DNA of 64,000 bases from Pseudomonas sp. MH9.2 (GTDB lineage Bacteria; Pseudomonadota; Gammaproteobacteria; Pseudomonadales; Pseudomonadaceae). Positions 1 to 12,033 of the stretch are shown one piece after another. The notes beneath the pieces were generated by a model. That model was not told where the DNA came from. It did no database searches and saw nothing but the letters and a program-made list of their open reading frames with translations. Both the position numbers and the translations under genes were made by a program. Location of the stretch: the NCBI RefSeq assembly GCF_034353875.1, contig NZ_CP133784.1, forward strand, positions 4,554,501 to 4,618,500, in the 5' to 3' direction. Within the stretch, counting starts at the first letter, position 1. Every line of letters begins with the position of its first letter.

Positions 1-105
1 CGCTCACTGATCATGAAATTGTCGCGTGAGGCCTTTGTGCGTCTGGTCACGTGGCTGGTGCTGGCCAGTGGTATTGCATTGATCGGTCGCTACCTCTCCA
101 CATGA
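1..105 (+). CDS. C-terminal end of a membrane protein, probably TauE/SafE-family exporter (partial)
   Basis: The window opens inside a reading frame whose last 34 codons run to a TGA at 103-105. The visible tail has a short basic stretch (KLSREAF) followed by one hydrophobic segment (about VRLVTWLVLASGIALIG) and ends RYLST. A final transmembrane helix ending in a short polar tail fits the TauE/SafE sulfite-exporter-like permeases, which I remember near guaB in pseudomonads. The start and most of the protein lie outside the window, so the family call is tentative; another small polytopic membrane protein is possible. Confidence 0.5.
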   Translation, partial: RSLIMKLSREAFVRLVTWLVLASGIALIGRYLST

Positions 106-172
106 GCCAGCACTTGACCTGAAAGGGGGGGGATTAAGCTGCCTTATTAAGTAGCAGCAATAGGCGTCATCC

Positions 173-730
173 ATGAATACCCAGAGCATCATCGTCCCGC
201 AGATTTCCGACTTTCCGGCTCACGAGGCCCGAGCCCGGCTGATCCTGCGCTGGCTGATGAACAAGAACATCATCGAGCAAGAATTGACCACCTGCGGCCG
301 CAGTTTCAGCAAGATGGCCTATGCCGTTGCGCCCGGTGCCCGTGATGTCGTCGAGAATCCTGATGCCCTGCCATTCGGGCAAGCGATCAACGGTCTGGAG
401 ATCGTCACCAAGCGTTGTATCTTTACTCCGCTGACCGATTTCGCTGAAGAGGCTGGCTGCCCTGAATGCAGAAAAGAAGTGGGTGAAGCACTGTTCGACA
501 GTCTGGAAGAGTGGATGCCGGGGCACACCGATAACTTCATCTGCCCGGAATGCGGGCATGAAGACGACATCAATGGCTTTCTGTTCCTGCAAGCCTGCGG
601 TTTTTCCAACCTGGGTTTTATCTTCAATAACTGGCTGGACGCCTCGTTCAAGCAGAGCTTTCTCGATGAATTCGCCGAGCGTCTGGATCGTCCGGTTTCG
701 TTAGTCAACGTGCATTTGGACGCTGATTGA
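173..730 (+). CDS. Conserved hypothetical protein with two CPEC zinc-ribbon knuckles
   Basis: A 185-residue soluble protein with no signal peptide or membrane segment. Two CPEC motifs, near residues 96-99 (GCPECRKE) and 124-127 (ICPECGHE), are spaced like the two knuckles of a zinc ribbon, so binding of one structural zinc is likely. The rest is acidic and unfamiliar. As I recall, Pseudomonas homologues are often labelled 'sugar ABC transporter ATPase', but no Walker A, Walker B or ABC signature is present, so that name is not supported. It ends about 20 bases before the guaB promoter and is probably transcribed separately from guaBA. Start chosen at the first ATG; the ribosome binding site is weak. 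Function unknown. Confidence 0.8.
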   Translation: MNTQSIIVPQISDFPAHEARARLILRWLMNKNIIEQELTTCGRSFSKMAYAVAPGARDVVENPDALPFGQAINGLEIVTKRCIFTPLTDFAEEAGCPECRKEVGEALFDSLEEWMPGHTDNFICPECGHEDDINGFLFLQACGFSNLGFIFNNWLDASFKQSFLDEFAERLDRPVSLVNVHLDAD

Positions 731-749
731 TAATAGGCTGAGGTTTACA

Positions 750-778
750 TTGAGCAGGCAGGTCCGTATGGGTATAAT
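750..778 (+). promoter_or_regulatory. Sigma70 promoter of guaBA
   Basis: TTGAGC at 750-755 and a perfect TATAAT at 773-778 are separated by 17 bases, a near-consensus housekeeping promoter. Transcription would start about 785, giving a leader of roughly 30 bases before the guaB ATG at 815. Confidence 0.8.
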
Positions 779-814
779 GGCGCGCTTCCAATTTCCCGCT
801 CGGGAGCCCCCGCG

Positions 815-2284
815 ATGCTGCGTATCAGCCAAGAAGCTCTAACCTTCGACGACATTCTCCTAGTGCCCGGTTATTCCGAGGTGCTTCCTAACGAAGTTAG
901 TTTGAAGACACGTTTGACACGTGGCATCGAGCTTAATATTCCGCTGGTCTCTGCCGCGATGGATACCGTGACTGAAGCCCGTCTGGCAATTGCCATGGCT
1001 CAGGAAGGTGGTATCGGTATTATCCACAAGAACATGACCATCGAGCAGCAAGCTGCCGAAGTGCGTAAGGTCAAGAAGTTCGAAGCCGGTGTAGTCAAGG
1101 ACCCCATTACCATCGAGGCAGATGCCACGGTACGTGATCTGTTCGAACTGACGCATCTGCACAATATTTCCGGCGTACCGGTGATGCACAATGGCGACCT
1201 GGTCGGCATCGTGACGTCTCGGGATGTGCGCTTCGAAAACCGTCTGGATGTTCCTGTTCGGGAAGTGATGACGCCTAAAGAGCGTCTCGTCACTGTTCGT
1301 GAAGGCGCCGACAAGAACGAAGTGCGTGAGCTGCTGCACAGGCATCGTCTGGAAAAAGTCCTGATCGTCGACGACAAGTTCGCGCTCAAGGGCATGATGA
1401 CCGTCAAGGACATCGAAAAAGCCAAGGCCTACCCATTGGCGAGCAAGGACGATCAAGGTCGTCTGCGTGTCGGCGCTGCGGTTGGTACCGGCAAGGACAC
1501 TGCCGAACGCGTTGCAGCCCTGGTTTCCGCCGGCGTTGACGTGGTGGTGGTCGACACCGCTCACGGCCACTCCAAGGGCGTGATCGATCGCGTCCGTTGG
1601 GTCAAACAGAATTTCCCTGAAGTGCAGGTCATCGGCGGCAACATCGCTACCGGCGCTGCTGCCAAGGCGTTGGCTGAAGCGGGTGCCGATGCGGTCAAGG
1701 TCGGTATCGGTCCTGGCTCCATCTGCACTACGCGCATCGTTGCCGGTGTCGGCGTGCCGCAAATCAGCGCCATCGCCAACGTCGCCGCGGCCCTTGAAGG
1801 CACGGGCGTTCCGTTGATCGCCGATGGCGGCATCCGTTATTCGGGTGACCTGTCCAAAGCCATCGTGGCCGGTGCTTCCTGCGTGATGATGGGCTCGATG
1901 TTTGCCGGTACCGAAGAGGCGCCAGGTGAAATCGAACTGTTCCAGGGTCGCTCCTACAAGGCTTACCGCGGTATGGGTTCGTTGGGTGCGATGTCTCAGG
2001 CGCAGGGCTCATCTGACCGTTACTTCCAGGACTCTTCCGAGGGTGCCGAGAAGCTGGTGCCGGAAGGCATCGAAGGCCGGGTCGCTTACAAAGGCTCGCT
2101 GAGCGCTATCGTTCACCAATTGATGGGCGGCCTGCGTTCATCCATGGGTTACACCGGCAGCGCCACGATCGAAGAGATGCGCACCAAGCCAGAATTCGTG
2201 CGTATCACCGGTGCCGGCATGGCTGAGTCCCACGTCCACGACGTGCAGATCACCAAAGAAGCGCCGAACTACCGCGTAGGTTAA
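815..2284 (+). CDS. guaB: Inosine-5'-monophosphate dehydrogenase
   Basis: GuaB oxidises IMP to XMP with NAD+, the rate-limiting step of GMP synthesis in the cytoplasm. The 489-residue length is usual for bacterial IMPDH. The N-terminal barrel segment ([15 protein letters not shown]) is followed by two CBS domains at about residues 90-205 that act as a nucleotide-sensing Bateman module. The barrel then resumes with the catalytic loop [11 protein letters not shown] (active-site Cys near residue 305) and the phosphate-binding [10 protein letters not shown] segment. The mobile flap region ([10 protein letters not shown]) is intact. It lies downstream of a strong promoter and 81 bases before guaA, with which it should form the guaBA operon. 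Confidence 0.98.
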   Translation: MLRISQEALTFDDILLVPGYSEVLPNEVSLKTRLTRGIELNIPLVSAAMDTVTEARLAIAMAQEGGIGIIHKNMTIEQQAAEVRKVKKFEAGVVKDPITIEADATVRDLFELTHLHNISGVPVMHNGDLVGIVTSRDVRFENRLDVPVREVMTPKERLVTVREGADKNEVRELLHRHRLEKVLIVDDKFALKGMMTVKDIEKAKAYPLASKDDQGRLRVGAAVGTGKDTAERVAALVSAGVDVVVVDTAHGHSKGVIDRVRWVKQNFPEVQVIGGNIATGAAAKALAEAGADAVKVGIGPGSICTTRIVAGVGVPQISAIANVAAALEGTGVPLIADGGIRYSGDLSKAIVAGASCVMMGSMFAGTEEAPGEIELFQGRSYKAYRGMGSLGAMSQAQGSSDRYFQDSSEGAEKLVPEGIEGRVAYKGSLSAIVHQLMGGLRSSMGYTGSATIEEMRTKPEFVRITGAGMAESHVHDVQITKEAPNYRVG

Positions 2285-2312
2285 AAGCGCTATCCAGTGT
2301 CATCTAAATAAT

Positions 2313-2332
2313 CGGGGCTGCTAGCAGCCCCG
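2313..2332 (+). terminator. GC-rich hairpin between guaB and guaA (partial terminator or mRNA stabiliser)
   Basis: An 8-bp perfect stem (CGGGGCTG / CAGCCCCG) with a 4-base CTAG loop is followed by TGTTGTTT. It lies 28 bases after the guaB stop and 33 before the guaA ATG. The T-tract is interrupted, so it is more likely a partial terminator or 3'-end stabiliser than a full stop. No separate guaA promoter is evident. Confidence 0.55.
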
Positions 2333-2365
2333 TGTTGTTTCCGAATTCCACCGAGAGAATGAGTC

Positions 2366-3943
2366 ATGGCCCTCGACATTCACGCCCACCGCATCCTGAT
2401 CCTCGACTTCGGTTCCCAGTACACCCAACTGATTGCCCGCCGCGTGCGTGAGATCGGCGTGTATTGCGAGCTGCATCCGTTCGACATGGACGACGAAGCG
2501 ATTCGCGCATTCAACCCACGCGGGATCATTCTCGCCGGTGGCCCTGAGTCCGTACACGAAGCTGATAGCCCGCGTGCGCCAAAGGCCGTGTTTGACCTGA
2601 ACGTGCCAGTCTTCGGAATTTGCTACGGCATGCAGACCATGGCTGAACAGCTGGGCGGTCGGGTGGAAGGTTCCGAGCTGCGCGAATTCGGTTACGCCCG
2701 AGTCGATGTGGTTGGCAAGAGCCGCCTCCTCGATGGTATTGAAGATCACGTTGATCCAGACGGTCTTTACGGCCTTGACGTGTGGATGAGCCACGGCGAC
2801 AAAGTGACTGAAATCCCTGAAGGCTTTCACGTGCTGGCAAGCACCCCGAGTTGCTCGATTGCCGGCATGGCCGACGACTCGCGCGGCTACTACGGTGTGC
2901 AGTTCCACCCGGAAGTAACCCATACCAAGCAGGGCGGTCGCATCCTGTCGCGCTTCATTCTCGACATCTGCGGCTGCGAAGCGTTGTGGACGCCGTCGCA
3001 CATCGCTGAAGACGCCATCGCGCATGTCCGTGCCCTGGTTGGCACCGATAACGTGCTGCTCGGTCTGTCCGGCGGTGTCGATTCTTCGGTGGTTGCGGCA
3101 TTGCTGCACAAAGCCATCGGCGATCAACTGACCTGCGTATTCGTAGACAACGGCCTGCTGCGTCTGCACGAAGGCGAGCAAGTGATGGCCATGTTCGCCG
3201 AGAACATGGGTGTCAAAGTGATCCGCGCCAACGCTGCCGATCAGTTCCTCGACAATCTGGCGGGCGAGAGCGATCCAGAGAAGAAGCGCAAAATCATCGG
3301 TCGTACCTTCATCGATGTGTTCGATGCCGAATCCTGCAAGCTGGACAACATCAAGTACCTGGCTCAGGGCACCATCTACCCGGACGTGATCGAGTCGGCT
3401 GGCGCGAAAAGCGGCAAGGCTCATGTGATCAAGTCGCACCACAACGTGGGTGGCTTGCCGGACGAGATGAACCTGAAACTGGTCGAGCCGTTGCGCGAAC
3501 TGTTCAAGGATGAAGTCCGCCGCCTGGGTCTCGAACTCGGCCTGCCGTACGACATGGTTTACCGTCACCCATTCCCGGGCCCGGGTCTCGGTGTACGGAT
3601 TCTCGGTGAAGTGAAAAGGGAGTACGCCGACCTGTTGCGTCGCGCTGACCACATTTTCATCGAAGAGCTGCGCAAGGCTGACTGGTATCACAAGGTCAGC
3701 CAGGCATTCGTGGTGTTCCAGCCGGTTAAATCGGTCGGTGTGGTGGGCGATGCCCGTCGTTACGCTTGGGTTGTCGCCCTGCGTGCAGTGGAAACCGTCG
3801 ACTTCATGACCGCACGTTGGGCGCACCTGCCTTACGAGCTGCTGGAAACCGTCAGCGGCCGCATCATCAATGAAATCGAAGGCATCTCCCGCGTCACGTA
3901 CGACGTGTCGAGCAAGCCGCCAGCGACTATTGAGTGGGAATGA
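2366..3943 (+). CDS. guaA: GMP synthase (glutamine-hydrolysing)
   Basis: GuaA converts XMP to GMP using ATP and glutamine. The 525 residues show the expected order. A class I glutamine amidotransferase domain comes first (about 1-205), with the nucleophile Cys86 in FGICYGMQ and the His/Glu pair in [10 protein letters not shown]. An ATP pyrophosphatase domain with the P-loop LSGGVDSS (about residue 234) follows, then the C-terminal dimerisation domain ending PPATIEWE, the typical GuaA terminus. It is second in the guaBA operon and is followed by a strong intrinsic terminator. The start follows a good GAGAATGAG ribosome binding region. Confidence 0.98.
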   Translation: MALDIHAHRILILDFGSQYTQLIARRVREIGVYCELHPFDMDDEAIRAFNPRGIILAGGPESVHEADSPRAPKAVFDLNVPVFGICYGMQTMAEQLGGRVEGSELREFGYARVDVVGKSRLLDGIEDHVDPDGLYGLDVWMSHGDKVTEIPEGFHVLASTPSCSIAGMADDSRGYYGVQFHPEVTHTKQGGRILSRFILDICGCEALWTPSHIAEDAIAHVRALVGTDNVLLGLSGGVDSSVVAALLHKAIGDQLTCVFVDNGLLRLHEGEQVMAMFAENMGVKVIRANAADQFLDNLAGESDPEKKRKIIGRTFIDVFDAESCKLDNIKYLAQGTIYPDVIESAGAKSGKAHVIKSHHNVGGLPDEMNLKLVEPLRELFKDEVRRLGLELGLPYDMVYRHPFPGPGLGVRILGEVKREYADLLRRADHIFIEELRKADWYHKVSQAFVVFQPVKSVGVVGDARRYAWVVALRAVETVDFMTARWAHLPYELLETVSGRIINEIEGISRVTYDVSSKPPATIEWE

Positions 3944-3989
3944 TCTGATCGCGGCGGCAGCTTTGCAGCGCTGAAATGATTCAATCTAT

Positions 3990-4020
3990 AAGGGCAGCCT
4001 AGGCTGCCCTTATTTTTTTT
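3990..4020 (+). terminator. Intrinsic terminator of guaBA
   Basis: A perfect 22-base palindrome at 3990-4011 (AAGGGCAGCC centre TAGG) is followed directly by an unbroken run of eight T at 4013-4020. It lies 46 bases after the guaA stop. Confidence 0.9.
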
Positions 4021-4117
4021 CAAATGCAGGTGTATCGTATTCGCCCTTGGCATCTGTTCTCAGGTGTGTGCGGGCCATCCGGCTCCACTCTGTTTTATTC
4101 TTGAGGTGCTTGCGCTT

Positions 4118-5491
4118 ATGTCCTTTACCCGTCGACAAATACTCGGAGGTCTGGCCGGTCTTGCCGTGGTTGGTTTGGGCGCAGGTGGCGCTTCGCGCTA
4201 TTGGCTGGGGCGCAGGAATTCCGAGGCGGGCCACGACTACGAGCTGATTGCCGCGCCATTGGATCTGGAGCTGGTGTCTAGCCATCAGACGCCGGCCTGG
4301 GCATTCGGTGGCTCTGCGCCGGGCACTGAGTTGCGGGTGCGTCAGGGCGAGTGGCTGCGAGTACGGTTCATCAACAAGCTGCCGGTGCCGACCACGATTC
4401 ACTGGCACGGGATCCGTTTGCCGCTGGAAATGGACGGCGTGCCGTACGTTTCGCAGCTGCCTGTGTTGCCGGGGGAGTATTTCGATTACAGGTTTCGCGT
4501 GCCGGACGCTGGCAGCTACTGGTATCACCCACATGTGAATAGCAGTGAAGAGTTGGGTCGCGGGCTGGTCGGGCCGTTGATCGTCGAAGAGCGTGAGCCG
4601 ACCGGTTTCCTGCATGAGCGGACCCTGAGCCTGAAAAGCTGGCATGTTGACGAAGAGGGGGCGTTCACCGCTTTCAGTGTGTCTCGTGAAGCCGCGCGCG
4701 GCGGTACGGCGGGGCGATTATCGACTATTAATGGCGTGCCGCAGGCCGTCATTGACTTGCCTGCCGGGCAGATTGTCCGGGTCAGGCTACTCAATCTCGA
4801 CAATACCCTGACTTATCGCCTGAACATGCCCGGTGTCGAGGCGCAGATCTACGCGCTGGACGGTAATCCGGTCAAGCCACGGCCGTTGGGTAAGGAATAT
4901 TGGCTGGGGCCGGGCATGCGCATTTGTCTGGCGATCAAGGTGCCAGCGGCGGGTGAAGAGATTTCGCTGCGCAATGGTCCGGTACGTCTGGGAACCTTTC
5001 GTTCGGTTGCCAACAGCGACGCAGCTGGCGAATGGCCTCCGGCGTTGCCGGTCAATCCAGTTTCCGAACCTGACATGGCTAACGCCGAGAAGCTCAACTT
5101 CAATTTCGAATGGGTGGGCTCCGTGTCGGTGAACGTCGACAATGGTGCACCACCGAGCTTGTGGCAGATCAATGGCAAGGCATGGGATATCACCGACAAG
5201 ACCTGCGCCGACCGGCCCATCGCCAAGCTGCAAAAGGGTAGAAGCTACATCTTCGAGTTGAAGAACATGACGCAGTATCAGCACCCGATCCACTTGCACG
5301 GCATGAGTTTCAAGGTCATCGGGTCGAACCGCAGGACGATCATTCCGTACTTCACCGACACCTACCTGCTCGGTAAAAACGAGCGGGCACGTGTCGCGCT
5401 GGTAGCCGATAATCCGGGCGTGTGGATGTTCCACTGCCATGTGATCGACCACATGGAAACCGGGCTAATGGCCGCAATAGAGGTGTCCTGA
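4118..5491 (+). CDS. Tat-exported multicopper oxidase (laccase/CopA-like)
   Basis: A periplasmic blue-copper oxidase of 457 residues. The N-terminus MSFTRRQILGGLAGLAVVG is a twin-arginine signal, so the protein is probably folded and copper-loaded before export. All four copper motifs are visible: HWHG near residue 95, YHPH near 137, HPIHLHG in the C-terminal third, and FHCHVIDHMETGLM near the end, giving a type 1 centre plus the trinuclear cluster. The substrate cannot be told; Cu(I), phenols or siderophores are oxidised by relatives. An in-frame ATG at 4064 exists, but 4118 has a GAGGTGC ribosome site and gives the clean Tat signal. The stop shares one base with the tadA ATG, implying co-transcription. 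Confidence 0.85.
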   Translation: MSFTRRQILGGLAGLAVVGLGAGGASRYWLGRRNSEAGHDYELIAAPLDLELVSSHQTPAWAFGGSAPGTELRVRQGEWLRVRFINKLPVPTTIHWHGIRLPLEMDGVPYVSQLPVLPGEYFDYRFRVPDAGSYWYHPHVNSSEELGRGLVGPLIVEEREPTGFLHERTLSLKSWHVDEEGAFTAFSVSREAARGGTAGRLSTINGVPQAVIDLPAGQIVRVRLLNLDNTLTYRLNMPGVEAQIYALDGNPVKPRPLGKEYWLGPGMRICLAIKVPAAGEEISLRNGPVRLGTFRSVANSDAAGEWPPALPVNPVSEPDMANAEKLNFNFEWVGSVSVNVDNGAPPSLWQINGKAWDITDKTCADRPIAKLQKGRSYIFELKNMTQYQHPIHLHGMSFKVIGSNRRTIIPYFTDTYLLGKNERARVALVADNPGVWMFHCHVIDHMETGLMAAIEVS

Positions 5492-5973
5492 TGAGGCAGT
5501 CGCAGATTATTGATCGCAGTCAGGATCAACATTTCATGCGTGAGGCAATGGCGCTGGCCTCGCAGGGCGCAGCTTTGGGTGAAGTGCCCGTGGGCGCAAT
5601 AGTGGTGCAGAACGGCGAAATTATCGGACGCGGGTTCAATTGCCCTATCAGCGGCAGCGACCCCAGCGCCCACGCCGAGATGGTCGCCATTCGCTCCGCA
5701 GCTCAGGCGCTCAGTAATTATCGGCTACCGGGCAGCACCCTCTACGTCACCCTCGAACCGTGCAGCATGTGCGCGGGCCTGATTGTGCATTCACGCATCG
5801 CTCGTGTGGTGTACGGTGCGCTTGAACCCAAGGCCGGTATTGTTCAGAGTCAGGGGCAGTTTTTCAGTCAGGCCTTTCTCAACCATCGGGTGTTGTTCGA
5901 AGGGGGGGTGCTGGCGGAGGAATGCGGGAGGATGCTGAGTGAGTTCTTCAAGATGCGCCGGGCGAAGGGTTGA
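5491..5973 (+). CDS. tadA: tRNA-specific adenosine deaminase
   Basis: TadA deaminates adenosine 34 of tRNA-Arg(ACG) to inosine, an essential wobble modification. The 160-residue protein has the zinc and proton-shuttle motif HAEMVAI and the second zinc motif EPCSMCAGLI with both cysteines. The MREAMALA and GEVPVGAIVV segments are characteristic of TadA. The chosen start ATG at 5491 overlaps the multicopper oxidase stop by one base; an upstream in-frame ATG at 5422 would lie wholly inside that gene and is unlikely. A hairpin terminator follows the stop. Confidence 0.95.
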   Translation: MRQSQIIDRSQDQHFMREAMALASQGAALGEVPVGAIVVQNGEIIGRGFNCPISGSDPSAHAEMVAIRSAAQALSNYRLPGSTLYVTLEPCSMCAGLIVHSRIARVVYGALEPKAGIVQSQGQFFSQAFLNHRVLFEGGVLAEECGRMLSEFFKMRRAKG

Positions 5974-5997
5974 GTTCGCTGGCGCGATAGGCCTGAG

Positions 5998-7546
<1,549 letters not shown>

Positions 7547-7607
7547 TCACCGACATCAGGCGATGCTGGAAACCACCGTTCTGGGTGCTGAAAGGGGCGG
7601 TTTAGGC

Positions 7608-7613
7608 TAGAAT
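7608..7613 (+). promoter_or_regulatory. Possible -10 box of the purL promoter
   Basis: TAGAAT lies 42 bases before the purL ATG in the 190-base gap between divergent mltF and purL. No good -35 hexamer is seen at the right distance, so this is a weak call. I could not recognise a PurR-type operator in the gap. Confidence 0.3.
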
Positions 7614-7655
7614 GTATGGCCTCAAAGCACACCCCTTCCCGAGGCTGTCCCGAAG

Positions 7656-10600
7656 ATGTTGATCCTGCGCGGTGCTCCTGCCCTTTCTGCCTTCCGCCAC
7701 AGCAAATTACTTGAACAGCTGAAACAAAAAGTTTCAGCTGTCAGTGGCTTGTACGCTGAATTCGCCCACTTCGCTGAGGTCACTGGCGTTCTGACCGATG
7801 AAGAACAGCAGGTCCTTGCCCGCCTTCTGAAATACGGCCCGAGTGTGCCGGTTCAAGAGCCGAGCGGCCGGCTGTTTCTGGTGTTGCCGCGTTTTGGCAC
7901 TATTTCACCCTGGTCGAGCAAGGCCAGCGATATTGCCCGCAACTGCGGTCTGGCAAAAATTCAGCGCCTTGAGCGCGGTATCGCTTTCTATGTAGAAGGC
8001 CAGTTCAGCGACGTCGAGGCCGAGCTGATTGCTGGCGCTCTGCATGACCGCATGACGCAGCTGGTGTTGGGCACGCTGGAACAGGCCGCCGGTCTGTTCC
8101 GCCATGCCGAACCCAAGCCGCTGACGGCCATCGATGTTCTGGGTGGCGGTCGCGTGGCGCTGGAAAAAGCCAACATCGAGCTGGGCCTGGCCCTGGCCGA
8201 TGATGAAATCGATTATTTGGTGACCAGCTTCGAGACATTGGGGCGCAATCCCCATGACATCGAATTGATGATGTTCGCCCAGGCCAACTCTGAGCATTGC
8301 CGCCACAAAATCTTCAATGCCAGCTGGGATATCGACGGCCAGAACCAGGAAAAAAGCCTGTTCGGCATGATCAAGAACACTTTCCAGATGCATGGCGAAG
8401 GTGTCCTCTCTGCCTATAAGGACAACGCTGCGGTCATCGAAGGCCCTGTGGCGGGTCGTTTCTTCCCGAACCCTGAAACCCGTCAGTACGGCGCGGTGCA
8501 GGAGCCGGTGCACATCTTGATGAAGGTCGAGACCCACAACCACCCAACCGCGATTGCTCCGTTCCCGGGTGCCTCTACCGGCTCCGGCGGCGAGATTCGT
8601 GACGAGGGTGCGACCGGTCGCGGCGCCAAGCCAAAAGCCGGCCTGACCGGTTTTACCGTGTCGAACCTGCTGATTCCCGGTTTTGAACAGCCGTGGGAAG
8701 TGCCTTACGGCAAACCCGAGCGCATCGTGACGGCGCTGGACATCATGCTTGAAGGCCCGCTGGGCGGCGCGGCGTTCAACAACGAATTTGGGCGTCCGGC
8801 CCTGACCGGTTACTTCCGCACCTTCGAACAATCGATCAGCACCCCGCACGGCGATGAAGTCCGTGGTTACCACAAGCCGATCATGCTGGCTGGCGGTATG
8901 GGCAACATCCGTGATGAACACGTACAGAAAGCCGAGATCACTGTCGGCTCCAAGCTGATCGTGCTCGGTGGTCCGGCCATGTTGATTGGTCTGGGTGGCG
9001 GTGCAGCGTCATCGATGGCGACCGGCACCAGCTCGGCGGATCTGGATTTTGCTTCGGTTCAGCGTGAAAACCCTGAAATGGAGCGTCGCTGTCAGGAAGT
9101 GATCGACCGTTGCTGGCAGTTGGGCGATCAAAACCCGATCAGCTTTATCCATGACGTCGGCGCGGGCGGTCTGTCCAATGCCTTCCCTGAACTGGTCAAC
9201 GATGGCGGACGAGGCGGTCGTTTCGAGCTGCGCAACATTCCAAATGACGAGCCGGGCATGGCCCCGCTGGAAATCTGGAGCAACGAATCACAAGAACGTT
9301 ATGTGATGGCGGTTGGCGCTGCGGATTTCGAGCGCTTCAAAGCCATTTGCGAACGTGAGCGTTGCCCGTTTGCCGTCGTCGGTGAAGCCACTGCCGAGCC
9401 GCAACTGACGGTGACCGACAGCCACTTCGGCAACAGCCCGGTGGACATGCCGCTGGAAGTGCTGCTGGGCAAGGCGCCGCGCATGCACCGTTCGGCGACT
9501 CGCGAAAGCGAACTGGGCGATGATTTCGACCCGAGCACCCTGGATATCGACGGGTGTGTGCAGCGCGTTTTGCATCACCCGGCCGTCGCCAGCAAAAGCT
9601 TCCTGATCACCATCGGCGACCGGACCATCACCGGTCTGGTTGCTCGCGATCAAATGGTAGGTCCGTGGCAAGTGCCCGTGGCCGACTGTGCCGTGACTGC
9701 TACCAGTTTCGATGTGAACACCGGTGAAGCCATGGCCATGGGCGAGCGTACGCCGCTGGCGCTGCTGGACGCTCCGGCGTCCGGGCGTATGGCGATTGGC
9801 GAGACCCTGACCAACATCGTTGCTTCGCGCATTGCGAAAATTTCCGACATCAAACTGTCGGCCAACTGGATGTCCGCTGCCGGTCACCCCGGTGAAGACG
9901 CCCGTTTGTATGACACAGTGAAAGCGGTTGGCATGGAGTTGTGCCCTGAACTGGGCATCACCATCCCGGTGGGCAAGGACTCAATGTCCATGAAAACCCA
10001 GTGGCGCGATGACGGCACCGAGAAGAGCGTGACGTCGCCGCTGTCGTTGATCGTGACCGGCTTTGCCCCGGTGGTCGACATCCGCCAGACCCTGACGCCA
10101 GAGCTGCGCATGGACAAGGGCGAAACCGATCTGATCCTGATTGATCTGGGTCGTGGTCAGAACCGCATGGGCGCCTCGATTCTCGCCCAGGTTCACGGCA
10201 AGTTGGGTCGTGTCGCACCCGACGTGGATGATGCTGAAGACCTCAAGGCGTTCTTCGCTGTGATCCAGGGTCTGAATGCTGACGGCCACTTGCTGGCTTA
10301 TCACGACCGTTCCGACGGTGGTCTGTTGGTTACCACTCTGGAAATGGCCTTCGCCGGCCACTGCGGTTTGAACCTGTACCTGGACAGCCTGGCAGAAACC
10401 TCCGCCGAACTGGCAGCCATACTGTTCAACGAAGAGCTGGGCGCAGTGATTCAGGTTCACCAGGATGATACGCCGGTGGTGCTTGCACAGTTCAGCGCGG
10501 CCGGGCTTCAGGATTGCGTCGCGGTCATCGGTCAGCCGGTGAACAACGATGAAGTGGCGGTCAGCTTCAACGGTGATCCGGTGTTTGCCGGTCAACGTCG

Positions 10601-11552
10601 TTCGCTACAACGTCAGTGGGCCGAGACCAGTTATCAAATCCAGCGTCTGCGTGACAACGTCGAATGCGCCGAGCAAGAGTTCGACGTACTGCTTGAAGAA
10701 GACAACCCTGGCCTGAGTATCAAGCTGGGCTTCGATGTGAACGAAAACATCAGCGCGCCGTACATCAAGAAAGGCATTCGTCCGCAAGTGGCGGTTCTGC
10801 GTGAGCAGGGCGTCAACGGTCAGGTCGAGATGGCGGCGGCGTTCGATCGCGCCGGCTTCAACGCCATCGACGTACACATGAGCGATATTCTTGCCGGTAG
10901 CGTTGATCTGAATGAGTTCAAAGGTCTGGTGGCCTGCGGTGGTTTCTCCTACGGCGACGTGCTCGGCGCGGGCGAAGGCTGGGCCAAGTCGGCCCTGTTC
11001 AACAGCCGCGCGCGGGATGCTTTCCAGAACTTCTTCGAGCGTCAGGACAGCTTCACGCTTGGCGTGTGTAACGGTTGCCAGATGTTGTCCAACCTTCGCG
11101 AACTGGTTCCAGGCAGCGAGTTCTGGCCTCACTTCGTGCGCAACCGCTCTGAGCAGTTCGAAGCACGGGTAGCGATGGTTCAGGTTCAGGAATCAGCGTC
11201 GATCTTCCTACAGGGTATGGCCGGTTCGCGCATGCCGATCGCCATTGCTCACGGTGAGGGTCTGGCTGAGTTCCGCAACGAAAACGCGTTGCTCGAAGCT
11301 GATGTGTCCGGATGTGTAGCCATGCGGTTTGTCGACAACCATGGCAAGGTCACCGAAACCTACCCTGCCAACCCGAACGGTTCGCCGCGCGGGATTACGG
11401 GTCTCACCAGCCGTGACGGTCGCGTCACCATCATGATGCCGCACCCTGAGCGTGTGTTCCGTGCCGTACAGAACTCCTGGTGTCCGGAAGAGTGGGATGA
11501 AGACGGCGCCTGGATGCGCATGTTCCGTAATGCGCGGGTATGGGTGAACTGA
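7656..11552 (+). CDS. purL: Phosphoribosylformylglycinamidine synthase, large single-chain type
   Basis: PurL converts FGAR to FGAM with glutamine and ATP, step four of purine synthesis. At 1298 residues it is the fused form of gammaproteobacteria. The order is an N-terminal PurS-like domain, two AIR-synthase-like halves (first ATP site around [20 protein letters not shown]), and a C-terminal glutamine amidotransferase with [12 protein letters not shown] and the HPERVFR segment. It is monocistronic or leads into the small NIF3-like gene 17 bases downstream. The start is supported by a CCCGAGG ribosome site and matches the family start [11 protein letters not shown]. Confidence 0.98.
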   Translation: MLILRGAPALSAFRHSKLLEQLKQKVSAVSGLYAEFAHFAEVTGVLTDEEQQVLARLLKYGPSVPVQEPSGRLFLVLPRFGTISPWSSKASDIARNCGLAKIQRLERGIAFYVEGQFSDVEAELIAGALHDRMTQLVLGTLEQAAGLFRHAEPKPLTAIDVLGGGRVALEKANIELGLALADDEIDYLVTSFETLGRNPHDIELMMFAQANSEHCRHKIFNASWDIDGQNQEKSLFGMIKNTFQMHGEGVLSAYKDNAAVIEGPVAGRFFPNPETRQYGAVQEPVHILMKVETHNHPTAIAPFPGASTGSGGEIRDEGATGRGAKPKAGLTGFTVSNLLIPGFEQPWEVPYGKPERIVTALDIMLEGPLGGAAFNNEFGRPALTGYFRTFEQSISTPHGDEVRGYHKPIMLAGGMGNIRDEHVQKAEITVGSKLIVLGGPAMLIGLGGGAASSMATGTSSADLDFASVQRENPEMERRCQEVIDRCWQLGDQNPISFIHDVGAGGLSNAFPELVNDGGRGGRFELRNIPNDEPGMAPLEIWSNESQERYVMAVGAADFERFKAICERERCPFAVVGEATAEPQLTVTDSHFGNSPVDMPLEVLLGKAPRMHRSATRESELGDDFDPSTLDIDGCVQRVLHHPAVASKSFLITIGDRTITGLVARDQMVGPWQVPVADCAVTATSFDVNTGEAMAMGERTPLALLDAPASGRMAIGETLTNIVASRIAKISDIKLSANWMSAAGHPGEDARLYDTVKAVGMELCPELGITIPVGKDSMSMKTQWRDDGTEKSVTSPLSLIVTGFAPVVDIRQTLTPELRMDKGETDLILIDLGRGQNRMGASILAQVHGKLGRVAPDVDDAEDLKAFFAVIQGLNADGHLLAYHDRSDGGLLVTTLEMAFAGHCGLNLYLDSLAETSAELAAILFNEELGAVIQVHQDDTPVVLAQFSAAGLQDCVAVIGQPVNNDEVAVSFNGDPVFAGQRRSLQRQWAETSYQIQRLRDNVECAEQEFDVLLEEDNPGLSIKLGFDVNENISAPYIKKGIRPQVAVLREQGVNGQVEMAAAFDRAGFNAIDVHMSDILAGSVDLNEFKGLVACGGFSYGDVLGAGEGWAKSALFNSRARDAFQNFFERQDSFTLGVCNGCQMLSNLRELVPGSEFWPHFVRNRSEQFEARVAMVQVQESASIFLQGMAGSRMPIAIAHGEGLAEFRNENALLEADVSGCVAMRFVDNHGKVTETYPANPNGSPRGITGLTSRDGRVTIMMPHPERVFRAVQNSWCPEEWDEDGAWMRMFRNARVWVN

Positions 11553-11569
11553 CAGACAACGGTCGAGCC

Positions 11570-11881
11570 ATGTACAAGCTCAGCTTCTTCGTTCCACCGA
11601 GCCATGTAGAGGTGGTCAAGAGTGCCGTATTCGCCGCAGGTGCCGGGCGAATCGGGGCTTACGACAACTGCTCATGGCAGGTGCTGGGTCAAGGCCAGTT
11701 TCGCCCGCTGGACGGCAGTCAGCCGTTTATTGGGCAGGCAGGCGAGATCGAGCAGGTGGAGGAATGGAAGGTCGAGTTGGTAGTGGCTGACGAGTTGATC
11801 GCTCAGGCAGTGATGGCTCTAAAGCAGAGCCATCCCTATGAAACGCCAGCTTACGAAGTGTGGAAGCTGGCGGATTTCTGA
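11570..11881 (+). CDS. Small stand-alone NIF3/YqfO-type domain protein
   Basis: A 103-residue protein beginning MYKLSFFVPPSHVEVVKSAVF and ending SHPYETPAYEVWKLADF. This matches the CutA-like insert domain of NIF3 (YqfO) proteins as a free-standing unit; the HPYE(T)PAY signature is diagnostic. Members may bind a metal or a small ligand, but no reaction is established. An in-frame start at 11540 would overlap purL by 13 bases; 11570 gives the family N-terminus and is preferred. It lies 17 bases after purL and is probably read from the same transcript. Confidence 0.8.
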   Translation: MYKLSFFVPPSHVEVVKSAVFAAGAGRIGAYDNCSWQVLGQGQFRPLDGSQPFIGQAGEIEQVEEWKVELVVADELIAQAVMALKQSHPYETPAYEVWKLADF

Positions 11882-12033
11882 ATCAGCCGGACCAGATTCA
11901 TGTTGCCTCTGGCCGGCAGACAGTAGGCGCTGACCGGGCTGCGATGGAGTACAAAGCGGTCCTGCAGTGCCTACAGAATGGCGGAGTACTGAGCCGGGAG
12001 GTATCAGGGAGGACGCCGCGTCAATCAGAATAG

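Noticed and set aside
2321..3826. 501-codon open frame antisense to guaA
   Set aside because: Shadow of the guaA codon pattern; no ribosome site or recognisable domain.
11882..12033. Hidden gene or RNA in the gap after the NIF3-like gene
   Set aside because: No frame with a start and ribosome site and no terminator-like hairpin; nothing recognisable.
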